Shown: positions 36,201 to 47,802 of the stretch, in pieces
Layout: every line of letters begins with the position of its first letter
How positions within the stretch are numbered: the stretch's first letter is position 1
From: Caprella mutica
Taxonomy: Eukaryota > Arthropoda > Malacostraca > Amphipoda > Caprellidae
NCBI GenBank assembly: GCA_947561585.1
Contig: CANNZV010002552.1
Span: 29,538-93,537 of the forward strand
Reading direction: 5' to 3'
Length of the DNA: 64,000 bases
Program-made: the position numbers and the translations under genes
Notes under the pieces: generated by a model
Databases searched by the model: none
The model's input: only the letters and a program-made list of their open reading frames with translations
What the model was told of the DNA's origin: nothing

Positions 36201-39200
36201 TTTTCATAAGTCTGAGATGTACTAAGAGCGGAGTATGTTTGCACTATGAGTATACGATAATGCAATATCTTTCATTTAAATAATTGATAATTTTCTTTAA
36301 TTTTGGCAGATTTCCTTTGGCAGAAAAATGACAGTAAGTACGACACCGAACAGCTGAAAACTATCAACAGTGATACTCTCTTAGAATCAAATGAGGAAAC
36401 ATTAGAGGATGACAGAAATCTGGTGGTGCTGATAAGTTCGCATGGAAGGTCTGGAAGCTCATGGATGGGGGAGATGTTGTCTAACATCAGTAACGGTACT
36501 TTCTACGTCTTCGAGCCGTTGAATATGATAGAGAGAGTCTACAAAGAGGAAGTTAGAGACTCTCTTATCCTTGAAATAATGAAGAATGTCCTGAGCTGTC
36601 AAATGAAAGAGAGTATTATTAGTCTAGATAAGGAATGGTCTGGTGTCGTGTTATCGGATGTCATGAAGAAATGTGATGGAAAGTGCAATACTGTCAATGG
36701 TATAAACAGTCTCTGCATGAAGTCCAAGACTGTCGTAATGAAGGTGAATAACATTTAAATTATTATGTAGGTATTTATTATAATTTCACTGAAAGTGAAC
36801 AAAAAAATTAAAAATATGTACAATATTAAATTCAAAATTTCTCATATGATAATCTATAACATTCTCTTCTCAAAGACAATCAGACTCTCCGTGAACCAAA
36901 TGGAAGATTTGTTGATGATGAAATCCTTCGAAAGAGTCAAAGTTATTTACTTAACGAGGGATCCTAGAGCACAGCTACTTTCAAAGTGAGGAACCAATGT
37001 TATTTAGATAAAAGGTGTGTGTGATGTAGTATCTAAGGAAAAAGTCACAAATCAAAGTTTTAAAATTTTCTATTTTTTTTTTAATTTGGCGTCGTTTATA
37101 GCCGGACCAATCTCAAAATAGTGCATGCATTGCAGTTAGTATTGGACAGTGAAAAAGCATTATTGTTACAATTTTCATTGGCTGTGATTGTATCTCATTG
37201 CAAAATACTTTTAGAAGGAGGTAGATGTGTACTGGATCATTTTTGATTATTACTCGTAAATTTCAGTATTGTTCACTATATAGCTTATGCGTTTATGCAT
37301 GCATTACAATCATGATCTAGATTTATAAAATTCATAAATCTATTGAATATTTCTTAAAATTAATGATTCTAAATAATGAATCTTATATTTTATTGAATAA
37401 ATTTTATTTTTAATTTCTTTTTATCGTTCTAGTCCATGTTAAATTCGCTATGTTCTATGGTTTCCATTCTAGGGTTATCATTTGGGTACTCTCTGTGAAG
37501 ATATAATTAAAAGTCTAATCATTCTAATTTCTTGGATAGGAAAGTGACTTTCAGGACAAATGAAAACAACGAATTGATTAGTGAATGCGAAAGGATGAAC
37601 TCCGATGTCGAATCTTTTCACAGACTTTCACATTTCTTCCCTCAACACTTTTTTCTGCTTAGATATGAAGACATGTGCAGAGACCCCACAGGTAAGGATT
37701 GTGCAACTTCAACATATTCCTCATATTCGAAATAAACACCTTGCTTCAATAAATTTGAACATCATGAAATTATGATAAATGTGTCCTTCATTGCGCAGTA
37801 TGATGATTATAAATTCTGTATTTAAAGTTGATATGTAACAATTTCATTGGTCTATGTCTTAATTACCGGCGTATCATGCTTTTGTGAGACGCGTGCTTTC
37901 TTGAGATCCGTGCATATATGAGGCAGAGAGTTGATTGTGGGCGTGGCGTTATTGTTTCAGTATAAAGTATGTCACAATAGTGGGAGGGGCTCAGTAGCTC
38001 TTTTTTACATATTGTTAAAAAATGTTTACATATTGATAGTTAGATCATGAATGAAAGTTGATTGTGCTGGCGGAGTACAACTTAAGATTATTATTATATT
38101 TAATGATATTGCTATTTTAAACAATCGATTATTTGAAATTGGTTATTTCATTAATTAGATTTAATTAGAAAATATCTTTCAATAAAGGAAATACAAAGTA
38201 ATATGTTTAATTATTTAGTTAATTCACAATTCTTTATAAAAGTGGTGACACATACCAAGCAACCATGATACATTTTGCCAACATGGGCAAGAGATGGCAG
38301 ACTGAAGAGTAGCCCATTAATAAAGAAGGGGATAATCTAGTTTTTCATTCTCATGGAATGTTAGCTTGGGAGAAGGTTGGTTCAACGTGGCAAATCCATC
38401 CATTTGAAAAGTCTTATTGGCCCAACTTGATTAATATATAGCGTATCAACATTATATGGCAGAAATTTGATTAACATATCGGCAACCTATTGGGCCAATA
38501 TGTTTTCAACATAACAGCCCATGCTGTCACCATATTGACCCGTTTTAGAAAAAAAAACGACACAGCTAGTACAAATACGATTAGTCAATCTAGTGACCAC
38601 ATGGGCCCCGTTAATTATGGATGCTTGGGATATTTCTCTGCTTAGCCACCAAGTGAATTACAATTGAAAAAAAAATCTGTAATATGGAGAAATAATAATT
38701 TCCAAAATGATTGGCTAAATGTTAAAATACATTTATCGTACTCAATGAAGATTTTGAAACAAAAAATCGTGGAAAGATTGGAAAAACGCCGTTTTACAAC
38801 TCTGTTATGAAGTTTTACTTATTAAAACAACTGATTATAATTAAATGTAAACTTCTAGTGTCTAGTTACTAGTACATTGCCAGAGTTGCCCTTCACGACT
38901 ACTAAAAAAATCAAGGTCATTATTTTCATCGATGACTAAGCATTTATAATTCAAACTTGCTTAATTCCACAAATTATATTACACATTTCAGCAATCATAC
39001 AAAAACTAGCATTTCTATATAATGTCCCAGATTTTATCGTCTTTCATCTTGCTCTTTTTCTAATATTCATTTACACTATTGCAATTATCCATTCATTCTA
39101 CTAAATACGAGCCTTCCATTTTATTCATAAATTCAACAATTCCTGATCGCCTATTTTGATTTAGACTAGTTTAAAATTGAATTATTATTAAATGTAATAA

Positions 39201-41636
39201 TAATCAAATGTTGTACTTCTCCCCCAATACCAAATTTCCTTTATATTCATGAGTACAGAAGTACTCAGCCCTCTTACAATTGTGATAGTCTTGATACTTA
39301 GTTGGTAACTGAAGAAACAACGCCAATCAACTCTCAGTCTCGGATATGAACGTATCTCAGGAAAGCACGCGTCTCACGAAAGCCTAATACACCAGCCATT
39401 TGATCCTCAGTCATTTGATTCTCGGTCATTTATTCCCAGTAATTTAATGACTGGTCAATCCATTCCTAGACATTTGATTGTCAGTCATACAGTAGCGAGC
39501 ATAAGTTAAGGGACAGTGAAAAAAGTTGAACATTTGTGTTTATTGCAAAGAAACTAGTCAACGAAAATACGCGAAACTTAACAAAAATAAAGATACACAT
39601 ACTGTGAGTGTTTGCTAGAAATATTAGCAAAATGGAACAAATATTTACCTTAATGTTCAACAATTGCCATCAGAGACCAAAAAGAACACCGAGCAAAAGT
39701 TAAGGAACAGTTGTTATTGCAATAACCATTGGCTAATTAGATATACAAAATTAATATTTTGTAAAGAGTCTTTTATTTTTGATGACCTCGTTGCATCGAT
39801 TATTACAAGAATCAACAAATTTTTATAAGAATTATGGAGTTACCTTCTGTCACTCTTCTTTCAGGAATCATCACAGTTAATCCTAATTTTTTGGGATTGC
39901 GTTCTTGAGCATCATCACCAATTACCTTCCAAATGTTTTCAATTGGGTTCAATTCGGGGCTCTGAGTACTTTACTTTCTATGTATGCTTTCACAAATTTA
40001 GCCGTGTGAGAAGGAGAATTTTCTTGCATCAAAATGCGTGGTTGAATATCAAATGATTGCGAATATTGAATGCAATTGTGGATAAGAAGTTGCGTATACA
40101 CTGCAGCATTGACCACTCTATGCACACGAACAATTGGGCCTGTTCCCGCTGCAGAGATGATGCATCAGACCATCATGCTCTCGTCTTTAAGTTTCACAGT
40201 TTGCTTACCGAACTTGAGGTACAGGTCTTCACCGACATTACCTCGAACATGCTTTCTGCTGTTACTTCCGATCACAGATTCGTCACTGAAATCAACCATG
40301 GACCACTGCTCCTTCGACAAAACGACATGCTCCTTGGCAAACTGCAGCCTTACAGTTTGGTTCTTTTTCGATATCACAGGCTTCGATACAGCATCCAGGG
40401 TTTTAATCATACTGTGTTCAAACTTCTATTAACTTTGAATCTGGACACATTGAGATTATGCGTTTCACTCATTTGCCGAAAAATACCTACAGTAGTCTTG
40501 AAACAGTCCTTCATGCACAGTCTTTCTGGGGGTAGTTTTTAATGGTCTTCTTGATTCTCCTTTTGTATCAATTGAAACACACTCTTCAAAAGTTTAACAA
40601 TGCGATGCACAAGCAACACTCACTCTTAGATCTTTATATGATGCTTGCAATTTCAGAAAGTGACTTTTCATCCTTGTGATGGTAAAATATAGGGGTTTTT
40701 CACAGAGAGATACTTTTTTCCGAGTAGCAGGTTGTTAATTTTTGCTCCAATAATTTGATGACCGTTAGTGACAATTTAATATATTGAAACAGTCTTTCAA
40801 ACAAAGATTATTCAGTTTATACCCGTTTATTAATAACTGTCCCTTAACTTTTGCTCGGTGTCTTTTTCGTCCTCTGATGACGATAGTTTAATATTTTGGT
40901 AAATATTTGTTTGATTTTGCTAATATTTCTACCACATACCCACAGTATGTGTACCTTTATTGTTGTTAAGTTTCACGTACTTTCGTTGGCTAGTTCTTTT
41001 GCAATAAACGAAAATGTTGAACTTTTTTTACTGTCCCTTAACTTATGCTCGCTACTGTATATTCTTCAGGAAATAACTCCAATGGCAAAATCCATTTGCA
41101 TGAAATTGCATGACCCACTCGGCACTCATATTACAACTCGCATCTATTACAAGTCAAATATATGTGGAATATGTCTTACCATTTTTATTTCTTTTGATAT
41201 AGAAAAAACTTTGACAACTTGGTTGATAGATTTCAGTTTAGCAGGTTTCGCCGTAACGATAACTAAAATTATGAACATTTCATTTACAGGACAAGCCACT
41301 TACCTTTGGAAGTTTTTGAAATCCAAATCCGAATCTGAATTGCCTGTTGGATGGAATGCCTATTTAAAACAACACGATGTTAATTCATCCACACCAATTG
41401 CTAGTCAGTACACAACTTTTAGGAATGCCAACACAAGATGGTACGAATGGAGAAACCAACTGAAGAACAGTAGCTACGACTTGCAGGAGCTGGAGACTGA
41501 ATGTTCCGTGGGGATGAAACATCTTGGCTACCTGCCTCTACACACCCTCGACAATGTTAAAAACTTGACTGTACCTTTCATGACTGAAATGAATTGTACC
41601 TTTTTAAATTGTCACTATTTTAAATTTGAAAGCTAA
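33282..41636 (+). CDS. Golgi carbohydrate 6-O-sulfotransferase-like (CHST family), 6 coding exons
   Basis: Proposed exons: 33282-33387, 35258-35275, 36310-36743, 36876-36985, 37540-37691, 41290-41636; GT-AG throughout and frame kept, giving 388 codons. A short basic tail (RRMI near residue 14) precedes a hydrophobic segment at about residues 16-33, the signal anchor of a type II Golgi enzyme. The 5'-phosphosulfate loop is SSHGRSGSSWMGEM (R88-W93), and the 3'-phosphate site is VIYLTRDPRAQLLS (R214-S222). Then come LLRYEDMCRDP and WRNQL...C..GM.HLGY, in the order usual for Gal/GalNAc/GlcNAc 6-O-sulfotransferases, which transfer sulfate from PAPS to glycans. Several NXS/T sites follow. Exons 3-6 are secure; exon 1 and the 18-nt exon 2 are inferred from phase and signal-anchor logic, and the first of several ATGs was chosen. 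Introns 1 and 5 hold transposons. Acceptor sugar is unknown. Confidence 0.85.
33779..35064 (+). mobile_element. 1,286-bp mariner-type transposon in sulfotransferase intron 1
   Basis: Perfect inverted ends of about 27 bp (CAGGGTGGGGCGTAAG, then TTTGGAAGCAA) are flanked by TA at 33,777-33,778 and 35,065-35,066. It carries one broken transposase gene in the host gene's orientation. The flanks (TATATAGTAACCCATCCTGG) look like the Tigger-like MITE sequence, so this too may be a nested insertion. Confidence 0.92.
33933..34987 (+). pseudogene. mariner/Tc1-type transposase, broken by one frameshift and one stop
   Basis: About 350 codons. The N-terminal half (MSDKREAIIAVHRTGN...) has two helix-turn-helix regions (SKTLSIARSTVWKCVKRF; LAKTANVSPRTMRRV) with GRPRSQRT between them, the bipartite DNA-binding domain. 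Catalytic residues: D in WSDEK near 34,354, D in FQQDGATSHT near 34,640, and D in SPDVNPIDFSVW near 34,755. I count 37 residues between the last two, which fits a DD37D type. Breaks: a one-base loss in the A-run at 34,357-34,362, and an in-frame TAG at 34,625-34,627. With only two lesions the copy is probably fairly young. Inactive as written. Confidence 0.9.
35406..35790. repeat. right arm of the inverted repeat matching 29,350-29,712
   Basis: Inverted match to the left arm, including the same AGCTGTGATTGGGT hairpin (35,613-35,626 and 35,635-35,648). It lies in sulfotransferase intron 2, about 130 bp after the proposed microexon. Confidence 0.8.
35791..36309. other. sulfotransferase intron 2, remainder
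   Basis: AT-rich; a 76-codon open frame at 35,995-36,225 has no recognisable family and lacks splice support. Confidence 0.45.
37866..39395. mobile_element. 1.5-kb element with long (about 130-bp) terminal inverted repeats, in intron 5
   Basis: The left arm 37,866-37,996 (CCGGCGTATCATGC, GTGAGACGCGTGCTTTC, GAGAGTTGATTGTGG) is inverted at 39,262-39,395. The interior has no intact gene. A plus-strand frame at about 38,263-38,440 is coding-like (FANMGKRWQTEE, then a stop, then NKEGDNLVFHSHGMLAWEKV) and may be an eroded fragment. Related motifs TTGGCCCAAC/GGGCCAATATG recur at 38,419-38,540. A solo end lies at 23,832. Superfamily unassigned. Confidence 0.7.
39490..41057 (-). mobile_element. 1,568-bp Tc1-type transposon with IR/DR ends, in intron 5
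   Basis: TA-flanked (39,488-39,489; 41,058-41,059). Terminal inverted repeats are about 220 bp long. Each arm has an outer and an inner copy of one direct repeat: GAGCATAAGTTAAGGGACAG at 39,497 and GAGCAAAAGTTAAGGAACAG at 39,691 on the left, and their inverses at 41,031 and 40,837 on the right. This double-site layout is the IR/DR structure known from several Tc1-type elements. The arms have diverged from one another, so the insertion is older than the mariner copy in intron 1. Confidence 0.88.
39840..40620 (-). pseudogene. degraded Tc1-type transposase
   Basis: Read on the minus strand, fragments appear in family order. First is a linker (GRP-like LKTTPRKTVHEGLF), then KEQWSMVDFSDESVI with the first catalytic D, and GKQTVKLKDESMMVWC. 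Next comes MQENSPSHTAK, where the family's second catalytic D is replaced by E, and finally PELNPIENIWKVIGDDAQER with the last catalytic E. Several frame changes and stops separate these blocks, and the N-terminal helix-turn-helix is poorly kept. Spacing fits a DD34E-type enzyme. Inactive. Confidence 0.85.
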
Positions 41637-41790
41637 TGAGATTGTAGACTGATTAGAAGAAGTTTTTTAAATCAATTTTCTTTATTTAAAATTTAATTGA
41701 ATGATGAGTAAGATTTTTTTAGACTTAATCAGTATGTTATTGTTAGTAGCATATAGTTTCCTAAAGTATCAATAGTTTTATAATAATAAT

Positions 41791-41796
41791 AATAAA
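41791..41796 (+). terminator. probable poly(A) signal of the sulfotransferase gene
   Basis: AATAAA lies 155 bp after the stop codon, in AT-rich sequence, so a chance match is possible. Confidence 0.5.
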
Positions 41797-41799
41797 ACA

Positions 41800-43300
41800 A
41801 TAATGAGATTCAGAATCATTTTATGTTTTATAATACTATGGCATTAAAAAATCTGTTTCACTTTTCATTAGCTCGCTATTAGAAAATTGATTATTTTTCA
41901 TTTATTGCTCATATCGATATCAATGATACGTCTTAGGTAATTTTTTATCAATGATTTTATCAATGATACGTCTTAGGTAATATATTTTGATAGAAAAAAC
42001 TTAATTTACTCCGGTTCCCTAGGTCTGTACATACCAAATTAACATTCGGCCTGTTCATTAAAAGAAAAAATTTGCATATAATTACAATTTTTCTCATTTT
42101 TTCTAATTTTCAAATTATGGTCATTATGACGTCAGAGGACGGTTAACAATATTATTATTGGTTGTTACTGATTGAAATGTGAAGGAATATTCTTAATAAG
42201 TGGTATTTAAAATTGCTTAATCAAGTAATAACGAATTTTGCCCTGATTTTGACAAGTAATTTGTCCGAATCTTTTGTCCGAAACAAAGATACATACGAAA
42301 AACTAGCTGTAAAGAAAATCCCCTTGTGTTTGTCGTACAGAAACCGTATATACTCTTTTAAATTTCTCACCAATTGAAGTTTTACGTGCTATATCAAACG
42401 GCAGGTAATATTTTCACTATATTGAAATTTTAATTCATTTCTGTAAGGGAGTCCTCTCGATTCTGACGAAATTAATTAAAGTTATTTAACTACACCGTAA
42501 GCTCCGCAATATTTCACATTTATTTGACTTGCGGAATACTGACAAATTGAACGACTGCTGCAGTGAAATTAATTGCATTGTGCTATCTATCCAAGATCAC
42601 CATTTTGATTGGCTGGCTGTTATTAATATACAAAACAATTTCAATTAACCGCGTGAGATAAATAAAAGAGGGTTTTGTTGTTTCATTAAAATGATATTAT
42701 TACTATTTCCATTCATTTCTGATTATTAATGGAGATGCAAGTCTTAAATGACCTCAATGTATTGTTAGTTTGCTTAGATACATTTGCTTATTAAATTCAA
42801 AATATAGATACGCATTAAATAAATCGTCCACATTAAAATATATGAATAATGGTGTTTATATAGAGATGTTAGTTTGTAAATAAAAAGAGTACAACATTTA
42901 CTCAATTAAATGAATTATGAATTATATAAAATTGTTATAACATTTGGTTTTTTTACGCGTTAATAACTATATTAAAATGAGTCATCAAAGCATTTAAATC
43001 AGCTAATTTCTATATTTTAAAATTGGAAGATAGGTACTCAATTTTAATGTATGGGGTATTGGAAAAATTTACTTTAATTATACTTACCTGATTTAATTTT
43101 TCTTGGAGATAGAAATACATGTAATGTTATTTTAGATATTATTAAACTAATGTTTAAATGTCTTATATAAAAAAGACATCATCGAATGTCCTTGAGGAGC
43201 CAATAGACAGAAATGCATCTTCAGAGTATATCAATCTGACTTAAATCTGACACATCTTACTCAGCTGAATTTGTACTTCGAGAGAATCTATTGAGATCTA
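41800..43300. other. non-coding
   Basis: A 22-bp direct repeat (TCAATGATACGTCTTAGGTA) occurs at 41,919 and 41,959. Otherwise nothing is recognised. Confidence 0.5.
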
Positions 43301-43330
43301 TGGGGTGATCAATGGGGTGATCTGTATGAA

Positions 43331-43537
43331 GTGATCAATGGGGTGATCTTTAGAGAGATCAATACAGTCACCACTCGACTGAGAGATAGCGGAAAAAGGT
43401 TAGACTTGGAGGACGTTCAAGGAGTTATAGGAGGAGATCATCGCTTCCACTCCTCAAAAATGAATGTAATATTGTTCGTTAGGGATCCCTATCGATCTTT
43501 TGACTCTCTGGAGAAACTTAATAAATTACGCCAATGA
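43331..43537 (+). pseudogene. possible relic exon of a sulfotransferase-like gene
   Basis: An open stretch of about 68 codons contains MNVILFVRDPYRSFDSLEK. This resembles the 3'-phosphate-binding site of the neighbouring gene (VKVIYLTRDPRAQLLSK), with the shared RDP and a serine at the same spacing. No matching 5' site, acceptor or donor is found, and the start of the frame overlaps a GGGGTGATC-type repeat at 43,301-43,350. It may be a decayed tandem paralogue, or chance similarity. Confidence 0.3.
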
Positions 43538-43786
43538 AGTTATGCAATCAGCGAGATAAGTTTAAAATGAATCAGATATTTTAATGTATCCTATCAACGA
43601 ATCTGATGATGTTTAAGAATAAGCAAATATATTTTAATATCAATTGCTTGTTTTGGAATAAATATATCTTGAAGAAGTAAAAGATCTATATTACAGTTTG
43701 AGAAAAATAATGTTTATCCACCTTTTAGACCCTTAAATAACGTTTATAATTTTATGGAAAAGGTTTAATCCATATTATTAAGAACG

Positions 43787-43860
43787 TTTAAACTCAACGT
43801 TGAAGGCTGGAAACCTGAAAAACGTAGAAACCTGTAAAAACCTTCAACGTTGAGTTTAAA
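43787..43860. ncRNA. 74-nt perfect-stem hairpin (miRNA-like or tiny foldback)
   Basis: A 20-bp perfect stem (TTTAAACTCAACGTTGAAGG at 43,787-43,806, inverted at 43,841-43,860) encloses a 34-nt loop with GAAACCTG repeated. Size fits a pre-miRNA, but a perfectly paired stem also fits a young foldback repeat. Expression is unknown. Confidence 0.35.
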
Positions 43861-44376
43861 TTACCTCCCAATAATTGTTTATAATTTCAACTTTTTCTGG
43901 AGTGGATCATTTTCTGACAATAGACCACTTATTTGTGGATGTAGAATAGAGTCTTTACCTTTTTTAACTCTCAATTAATTAAATAAATTAAATGCTAAAT
44001 TAGAAAAGAAAAATAATGTACATAGAAATATTTCGTGCGAAAAAAGTGATTTATTTATATATAATTTTTTTTACATTCGATATTTTACTTCCAACTTCCT
44101 ATATTTTTTTAGGTTAGAAATATAGGATCATTATTATTTAGTTAGATAACCATATAATTAAATCAATTATCCGTTTTTGTATGGAAAAATCCAGATTTAA
44201 AGTTTTATTTATTGTCTCTCAATTCAATTTTTATTTTGTTTAAAAAGATTCAATCATTTTTCCATTAATAAGAAGAACATAGTTATAACATTCTTCATTG
44301 ACTTTAATTGTTAATAACATTCAATGTATCAATTTTACTCTCCTTGGTAAATACATTTTACTGATATTTTTATATA
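43861..44376. other. non-coding AT-rich DNA
   Basis: Nothing recognised. Confidence 0.5.
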
Positions 44377-44751
44377 GGGTAAAATACGAATTATCGGTCA
44401 GTTTTACATCTTCGATCATATAAGAAAAAAAACTTTATTATAATAATTATGATTTATTATTTATTTTAGTTGGTATCCATGATACCTGCAGGTATCATGG
44501 ATACCAACTAAAATAAAAATAGATCATAATTATTGTAATATAGTTTTTTTCTTATTGTTTATTGTTTATTGAAATTCTGTTTATAAAAAATACAAAAATA
44601 TAAACCTAATACAATGTTTAAAATATGAAACAGTCTGATTCTTTAAAAGTCTATCACTCACTTATAGAATCTAAAAGTATAAAATCTACTAAAATTTGTA
44701 AACCTATTTTGACGGAAGATGTGAAACTGACCGATAATTCGTAATTTACCC
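44377..44751. mobile_element. MITE family A copy with complete central palindrome
   Basis: The left end GGGTAAAATACGAATTATCG follows TA; the right end ACCGATAATTCGTAATTTAC is followed by CC. At 44,470-44,510 is the full central palindrome (TTGGTATCCATGATACCTGC and its inverse). The right arm is interrupted by about 150 bp of unrelated DNA (44,550-44,705). Confidence 0.85.
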
Positions 44752-45279
44752 TGAAATGAGTAATTATACTTTTAATGTTTTTTCTATTACAAATATATAA
44801 CATCACTGTTCCAATTTCGAAAAATGGTATTGTTGTCTTCATTTTTATGTTTATATTAATAACTATTCAAGAGAAGGCTTCAGGACTTTTTAACTCGTTA
44901 ATTACTACTGTTAATGTGCAGTACTAACTATTGCTATTTATGGTATGATACATTATTATCAATAGTTTTATTAGAAGACGTTGAAAATAAGATAATCCAA
45001 TTTTTTTTGATATCAAGGTGATTATATTCTTTTCTTAATTAGATATTTATTAATAAGTTGCAATTACCTCTGTATTTTTAATATTCTTTTTAATGAATTT
45101 GATATATTATTATTTGTGTATATTCCTTAACGATGGGAAATCAATACATGAGAAAATATATAAAGTTTTTTGTTCGTATATTTGTTTCCTGAAACTACTT
45201 TGTATATTTTGAATTTAAATTTCATAAACAAATATTTGAAATTGTCATAATGCATTCCAATTTTATTTACTAAGTCTTA
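44752..45279. other. non-coding AT-rich DNA
   Basis: Nothing recognised. Confidence 0.5.
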
Positions 45280-45442
45280 GGGTAAGTTACAAGCTATCGG
45301 TCAGTGCTACATCTTCGGTCATAGAAGAAGAAATGATTTAAAAATGATTATTACACAGTGCTACTTAATAATAACAATATTTATATTATTTTTTCTTATT
45401 TGAACGAAGATGTAGTACTAACCGATAATTTGTAACTTACCC
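45280..45442. mobile_element. MITE family A copy, ACACAGTGCTA subfamily
   Basis: 163 bp, TA-flanked, with ends GGGTAAGTTACAAGCTATCG and inverted TAATTTGTAACTTACCC. Its centre ACACAGTGCTACTTAATAAT matches the copy at 11,639. Confidence 0.9.
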
Positions 45443-47335
45443 TAGTTCAGTTTTGTATCAGAAAATGATGATATTAATTGTTATACATTTCAATATAACC
45501 ATTTCAACATGATAGTAAACCACATTCAAATATTTCCTCTATTAATATATTTCAAACCATAATTATAATTGAGGGAATGGAAGGTACTCTACACCATTTA
45601 AACCAGAGGATTAAATTGTTCCATAAGTCTTATTCCTCAATTATTATGCATCGTCAGCACTTTTCGAACTAATTCCCGCGATATAATTTAGTGGAATATA
45701 AGTTGTGAGATCGTGGAGATAATACTTCATTAAAAAGTTACTACAAGATAATTCGCTTCACAGTACCGATTTAAATCGTTTGAATAGAGCATAGAGACGA
45801 TAACGATAAATGGACGCTATTTATAGGGTATAATTCACTTCTATTTTAAAATACGTGGGGTGAAATGTCAGCAGATAAAAAAATAGTCATGTTTTAAATG
45901 TTTCAATTTTTATTTAAATCTGTAGTTTAGGTGTTTTAAACAGCAGATTTGTGATGGTGTATTTGTGTTAATTTATTTTATTAGATATTAAAGTAATTTA
46001 ATTAATCAAATAATATAGTCAATCAAGTTATATGATAAACAACTCTGGTGTATCTATAATTAAACAAAATATTTTAATTAGACTTTATTGATTACACTGC
46101 ATATGATTTATTTTATCATGAGGTGAATTATTTTCGGTACTGATTTTAAAAATGATATTCATTTTGCCAAATATTTTTTTTAGATTTTTAGAAAATTACA
46201 TTTTTATTATTTAGAAAATAAAAAATAACTGGAAAATTAATATTAAATGTCAATATATTTTTACGAAATACACGAAAAATATTCCTGTATTGCATGGGTA
46301 ATAAGTGTGTCAGGAAAACACATTTTGGAAGAAAAAACATACAAAATCAAGTGTGCTGGCTCATAATCTGTATTAGCACATATAATGTATACAACTATTC
46401 GGATTCTGTAAATGGTAGATACATCTGAAATAAGCATGCAAAACTAATTCAACAAATAATAATACAACAAACTCAAAAATCATTTATAAATTAAGCAGAG
46501 TAAAAAAAACAGGAAATTGTTTTTTTTTCTGACATTCATCTCTCAGCTACCTAGAAGTTGTGAACTTAATTTCTTTTAAAAGAATCTTTAACATTAACCT
46601 ATCGTTGGATATTGTCATTTCACATAAGTTGATTACATTCATGAAGTATGCAGTGCAACAAACTAGCGCGTACAGCAAACTACACATTAAAGTTCACAAC
46701 TTCGATGCTGCTGAGAAATACTTGTCATAGAAAAACATATTTATATCATCAACATATCATTTACTACACTAATAACGGGTGTGAACCATAGACAATATTA
46801 AGCTTTCTTTTGTTACCAAAGTTATATAACCAGCCACATGAATATTCAATGTCTTCACAGATTGCCAAGACATAATTATTCAACACAAATATTACTCCAA
46901 GACACTTTTATTTACATTGGCGAGTAAGTTGTTTCTTTCCGGTGAAATATTAAGAAGACGGCAACTCCCGGGGAATTCCACACATGACTTCACTTCTGCA
47001 AACTTTTAAACAAATAAAACATCTTAGTAATTTTTACTACGTATTACTGATGTAAAAATTACAGTCAAATTCTTGTTGCTTGTTGGTATATTTTTCAGAT
47101 GTTTTTTTTTGTTTTTATTAATTTTTTTTCAGCTTTTATTTTGAAAATGTGTTTCATGTTCAAATGGTTTGAACTTTAATATAAAGCTTTATATGAATTA
47201 GAAAATAATCCCACTCTTCGTCTGTAATATTTTTCTTGTTAATAGCTTTAAATCTATAACCAAAATCTTCTTTCTTACAATAATTCCAAATAATCTTTTT
47301 CGAAACTTATGTACCTTTTTATTTTCTTTACTTTA
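45443..47335. other. non-coding
   Basis: No gene, repeat family or RNA is recognised in this 1.9-kb stretch. Confidence 0.5.
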
Positions 47336-47532
47336 GCCTAAGTTCCAAATTATCGGACAGTTCCACAATTTCTGGCATCTAAGAAAAAATATGTAATTAA
47401 ATATTTTAATTATTTATTTTAATTGGTATTACCTGTAGGTCTCAAAGATACCAATTAAGATTACTAGATAATGTGTTGGGTTGTTTAGCTTTTTATTTTA
47501 TGACCGCAAATACGAAGCTGTCCGACAATTCG
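47336..47532. mobile_element. MITE family A copy
   Basis: Eroded ends (CTAAGTTCCAAATTATCGGA; inverted AGCTGTCCGACAATTCGTAA) surround a degenerate central palindrome (ATTGGTATTACCTGTAGGTC, then AAGATACCAATTAAG). Confidence 0.75.
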
Positions 47533-47802
47533 TAACTGACTCAAAATGAGAAACTCGTCTGTCGAATTAGGAACTTTTGATAATATAATTAAAAGGGTAT
47601 TAACAGTTTTCTTTGGATAATATGATCTGAAGGTTAATAATGTAAGTTGTGTATTATTGTAAAAAGTAGGTGCAAAAATGATTCCAATCGCCATAGTATG
47701 ATAAATAATTCATAAAATTCATTAGTATATTAAGAAAATTCTCATTTAAATTTTAATTTTGCCGAGAAATAATACAGGTATAGACGCCTAGAAATTCACA
47801 GG

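Noticed and set aside
40057..41636. Long plus-strand frames over the Tc1 element (161 and 120 codons) and the 5' part of the 246-codon frame at 40,896
   Set aside because: The first two are antisense to the minus-strand transposase. In the third, only the part from 41,290 onward, after a splice acceptor, is sulfotransferase exon; the earlier part is the transposon end and intron.
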